Shown here: positions 28,897 through 29,671 of the stretch, one piece after another
Layout of the letters: each line of letters opens with the position of its first letter
Position numbering within the stretch: the first letter of the stretch is position 1
DNA from: an uncultured Dialister sp.
GTDB lineage: Bacteria; Bacillota; Negativicutes; Veillonellales; Dialisteraceae
Direction of reading: 5' to 3'
Length of the DNA stretch: 29,671 bases
Assembly: GCA_934193095.1 (NCBI GenBank)
Contig: CAKPUX010000024.1
Span: forward strand, 1-29,671
Translations under genes and position numbers: made by a program
The notes under the pieces: model-generated
What the model saw: only the letters and a program-made list of their open reading frames with translations
Told to the model about the DNA's origin: nothing
Databases searched by the model: none

Positions 28897-29671
28897 CTAA
28901 GCCTCCCCGTCCCGTCCGACGGTCTCCGCCATCTCCACAAACCATGACGGCTGCTCGGCGCGGATCCGAGAGGCCAGCACGGCCTGTTCCTTCGTATCCT
29001 TCGCCAGCACGAAGAAAGCGGAGCCTGAACCGGTCATGAGAGCAGGCCGGCCCAGCGTCTTGAGATACGCAGACGTTTCCCAAAGGATCGGCTCCACAGG
29101 AAACAGCCCTGCCTCGAAATCATTCGAGAGAGCGCGCGCCAGTGCTCCCGGATCTCTGCCGCTGAGCGCTTCGATGGCAAGGGGCGTCGTATCCATGGGA
29201 CGCTTCCCCATGTGATCGAGAAGCTGGTACGCCTTCCCCGTCGAGACCGAGACCGGCGGACGCAGGATGACGAGCGGCAGATGCGCCCATGGTGTGAGCG
29301 GTGTCAGCTTCTCGCCGATGCCCTGACAGCGCGCGGCCCCCGCCGCCACACAGAAGGGGATATCCGCGCCGAGCGATGCCCCCCAACGGGCGAGCGTCGC
29401 CAGAGAAAGATCCGTCTCATAGAGCCGTGCCAGTCCGCGCAGCACGGCAGCCGCATCGGACGAGCCGCCGCCCATCCCCGCCTCAGAGGGGATCTGCTTC
29501 GAAAGCGTCATGGAGACGCCGCCGGAAAGACCGGTCTCTTCGAAGAAACGCTCCGCGGCGCGCACCATGAGATTCTCCCGCCCCAGCGGGGCCACGCCCT
29601 CCGTGACGGAGAGCGTGATCGCCTCCGCCTTCGTCAGTGTGATGCGGTCCGAGAGAGAAATGCTGTGCATG
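28897..29671 (-). CDS. ispE: 4-diphosphocytidyl-2-C-methyl-D-erythritol kinase, partial
   Basis: The C-terminal 257 or so residues of IspE, the GHMP kinase that phosphorylates CDP-methylerythritol in the MEP isoprenoid pathway. The ATP-binding motif PSEAGMGGGSSDAAA is intact, as are GADIPFC and the C-terminal ALMTGSGSAFFVL. The apparent start MHSISLSDRITL corresponds to the segment after the usual P-DGYHEL motif, so the first 40 or so residues lie beyond the right edge. IspE thus indicates that this organism uses the MEP pathway. Confidence 0.92.
   Translation of the reverse strand, partial: MHSISLSDRITLTKAEAITLSVTEGVAPLGRENLMVRAAERFFEETGLSGGVSMTLSKQIPSEAGMGGGSSDAAAVLRGLARLYETDLSLATLARWGASLGADIPFCVAAGAARCQGIGEKLTPLTPWAHLPLVILRPPVSVSTGKAYQLLDHMGKRPMDTTPLAIEALSGRDPGALARALSNDFEAGLFPVEPILWETSAYLKTLGRPALMTGSGSAFFVLAKDTKEQAVLASRIRAEQPSWFVEMAETVGRDGEA

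Noticed and set aside
28835..29083. N-terminal extension of the second nitroreductase
   Set aside because: It overlaps ispE in another frame; the AGGAGG before 28834 and the family length fix the start.

Overview
The window looks like a chromosomal segment of a diderm Firmicute (Negativicutes, most like Dialister or a relative). This is inferred from low-GC-Firmicute style promoters and ribosome binding sites, together with outer-membrane biology (a TonB-dependent receptor under a B12 riboswitch and a periplasmic SIMPL protein). No 16S rRNA gene or other species marker is visible. Almost all genes are housekeeping or transport genes in short transcription units of one to three. No phage, CRISPR array or large island is present.

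Layout. 1-500: an rRNA-like strong promoter firing left out of the window, then an AT-rich regulatory region. 502-3045: glycerate permease and glycerate kinase. 3312-7120: nitroreductase, SIMPL protein, DUF523 desulfurase-like protein and phosphofructokinase. 7173-9685: shikimate-kinase-like protein overlapping a PilO-like protein, a LytTR regulator and the fluoride channel CrcB. 10163-11221: glycerol-dehydrogenase-like enzyme. 11941-13936: small basic protein, DEDDh exonuclease, RNase HI. 14341-16573: promoter with palindrome, cobalamin riboswitch, and a BtuB-like receptor gene broken by two homopolymer frameshifts. 16672-19670: DUF4143 ATPase and uracil permease with an attenuated leader, facing away from each other across two long palindromes. 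20471-21212: hicAB toxin-antitoxin locus with a broken toxin, bracketed by duplicate terminators. 21223-23051: TM2, small, DUF805 and PPOX-type proteins on the minus strand. 23260-26932: Nif3-like protein and the TrkA/TrkH potassium uptake pair. 27303-29671: hypothetical protein, second nitroreductase and partial ispE.

The most unusual content is the spacers. They are built from a small set of recurring modules: (i) arrays of degenerate 7-bp units (ACTAGTC-like, AACCCTG, ATTCCTC, GAGAAAT); (ii) arrays of 9-bp units (GGTTCNANG); (iii) a GC-rich hairpin (GCGGCGC...GCGCCGC) found both empty and with an 84-bp palindromic unit in its loop; (iv) palindromes of the CCTTCCCCTCGAGGGGAAGG type; (v) two MITE-like elements. 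These modules repeatedly begin exactly at stop codons, and in several genes they encode the last residues and the stop. This stop-codon association is the best candidate for an undescribed phenomenon here.

Functionally, the glycerate pair feeds 2- or 3-phosphoglycerate into lower glycolysis alongside PfkA. The B12 receptor, uracil permease, TrkAH and CrcB handle uptake or export. IspE belongs to the MEP isoprenoid pathway.
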